NCBI GenBank assembly: GCA_039024295.1 | Contig: JBCDIQ010000101.1 | Span: 1 to 15,605 of the forward strand | Length of the DNA stretch: 15,605 nucleotides | DNA from: JBCDIQ01 sp039024295 | GTDB taxonomy: Bacteria; Bacteroidota; Bacteroidia; J057 | Reading direction: 5' to 3' | In this document: positions 14,743-15,605 of the stretch, piece by piece | Position numbering within the stretch: the stretch's first letter is position 1 | Layout of the letters: every line of letters starts with the position of its first letter | Made by a program: the position numbers and the translations under genes | Notes under the pieces: generated by a model | What the model was told of the DNA's origin: nothing | Seen by the model: only the letters and a program-made list of their open reading frames with translations | The model's database searches: none

Positions 14743-15605
14743 ATGTACAATTTTAAACGATGGATGGTAGGACTGGACTTCACTGTGATGGACCAGACCT
14801 TAATTGAGTACACCGCCTTTTTGGCACATTTTATCCGGCCTGATAAGATCTACTTTGTAAATGTACAAGAAGACCTTGATGTACCGGATGACCTACGTAG
14901 AGAGTTTGAAGCGTTGGAAACTCCCAGAGATGAATTGCTCTGCAAGGAGATGGAGGAGGAGGTTTTGAAGTATTTTCCTTCTTACAAAGACTACGACGGC
15001 GAATTTCAGGTCATAGAGGGGTCCCCCATGAAAGAGATGCTGCGGTGGACACATATCAAAAATATTGACCTGTTGATCACAGGAAGGAAAAAAGTGATGA
15101 ATGGAAGTGGGGTGGTACCGCAGCAATTGGCCCGAAAAATTAGCTGCTCAATCCTCTTCGTACCTGAAGAGGTAGAATATTCCCTTAATAACCTACTGGT
15201 GCCAACTGATTTTTCCGATCAATCCATGATGGCATTAGAGGTTGCAGCCAGCATTGCAAGGAGAAACGATCAGGCAAACCTTTATTCCCTGCATTGTTAT
15301 ACCGTACCCAAGGGATACTATCGTACTGGAAAAACGGAAGAACAATTTGCTGCAATTATGTTAAAGCATGCAAAAAATAATTGTAGCCGTTTCTTAAAAA
15401 AGTTTAGCAATGAAGGAGAAGAGTCGGTAGAAGTAGAGCCTTTGTTCGTATATGATGAGCAAAGGCATCACGCAGGCCAACTCATAAACGAACAAGCCAA
15501 GGCTGTGAATGCGGATATGGTTGTCATCGGGGCCCGTGGTCGGACTGACTTTGCAGCGATATTTCTGGGGAGTACAGCAGAAAAATTATTGCTAACCAAC
15601 AGCGA
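14743..15605 (+). CDS. Tandem-domain universal stress protein (UspA family), 3' end outside window
   Basis: The open frame runs 287 codons to the window edge without a stop, so the C-terminus is missing. The ATG at 14743 is the first possible start, because an in-frame TGA lies at 14737-14739. Two Usp domains occur in tandem, a common arrangement in Bacteroidota. Domain 1 (about 5-142) starts WMVGLDFT and has only a degenerate nucleotide loop (TGRKKVMNGSG, 113-123). Domain 2 (about 150 onward) starts LLVPTDFS (Asp156) and carries an exact ATP-binding pattern G-2x-G-9x-G-S (Gly263, Gly266, Gly276, Ser277). This suggests that only the second domain binds ATP. Such cytoplasmic proteins are linked to survival under starvation, oxidative or respiratory stress; the specific trigger cannot be read here. 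Confidence 0.85.
   Translation, partial: MYNFKRWMVGLDFTVMDQTLIEYTAFLAHFIRPDKIYFVNVQEDLDVPDDLRREFEALETPRDELLCKEMEEEVLKYFPSYKDYDGEFQVIEGSPMKEMLRWTHIKNIDLLITGRKKVMNGSGVVPQQLARKISCSILFVPEEVEYSLNNLLVPTDFSDQSMMALEVAASIARRNDQANLYSLHCYTVPKGYYRTGKTEEQFAAIMLKHAKNNCSRFLKKFSNEGEESVEVEPLFVYDEQRHHAGQLINEQAKAVNADMVVIGARGRTDFAAIFLGSTAEKLLLTNS

Noticed and set aside
1..15605. CRISPR array, tRNA/rRNA, prophage or integrative element
   Set aside because: No regularly spaced identical DNA repeats, cloverleaf-like sequence, integrase or transposase motif was seen. The only tandem periodicity is the LRR coding region.

Overview
The window is a stretch of bacterial chromosome, almost certainly from the phylum Bacteroidota. 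Three things support this. Two proteins end in a type IX secretion system (T9SS) C-terminal sorting domain. The secreted proteins have signal peptides ending in ...GQ or ...SQ. Several genes are preceded by sequences resembling the Bacteroidota -7 element TAnnTTTG, with no Shine-Dalgarno sequences. The LRR/WG/TPR protein and the large PKD-containing subtilase resemble proteins of Saprospiria or Cytophagia, but the class is a guess. No rRNA, tRNA, CRISPR array, integrase, transposase or phage gene was seen.

Layout, left to right. 212-1216 (+) encodes a small T9SS-exported thioredoxin-like protein of the Omp28 type, followed by a good intrinsic terminator. 1441-3222 (+) encodes a cytoplasmic GH15 glucoamylase/trehalase-type hydrolase. 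It converges on 3282-4364 (-), a secreted protein I do not recognise, and the two share a perfect 16-bp hairpin between their stop codons. A 417-bp non-coding gap follows. 4782-7925 (-) encodes a 1047-residue subtilisin-family protease with a PKD domain and a T9SS tail. Divergent from it is hutI (8068-9336, +), imidazolonepropionase of histidine degradation. hutI runs tail to tail into a 922-residue secreted leucine-rich-repeat protein (9333-12101, -), and their stop codons overlap by four bases. Upstream of the LRR gene on the same strand is a PLP-dependent enzyme of the ACC deaminase/D-cysteine desulfhydrase family (12173-13174, -). It is divergent, across 57 bp, from a phosphohexomutase of the GlmM/PMM type (13232-14617, +). 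The window ends inside a tandem universal stress protein (14743 onward, +).

The genes do not form one pathway. They look like independently transcribed housekeeping and accessory genes: cell-envelope precursor synthesis (GlmM-like), amino-acid catabolism (HutI, PLP enzyme), glucan or trehalose breakdown (GH15), stress response (USP), and exported proteins that probably act at the cell surface (Omp28-like, subtilase, LRR protein, unknown 360-residue protein). Frequent strand switches and individual terminators fit mostly single-gene transcription units.

I found no clear new multi-gene system. The items most worth a second look are the LRR/WG/TPR protein and the terminator just before its start codon, the unassigned middle region of the subtilase, the unrecognised secreted 360-residue protein, the altered glycine loop in the PLP enzyme, and a perfect operator-like palindrome at the left edge.
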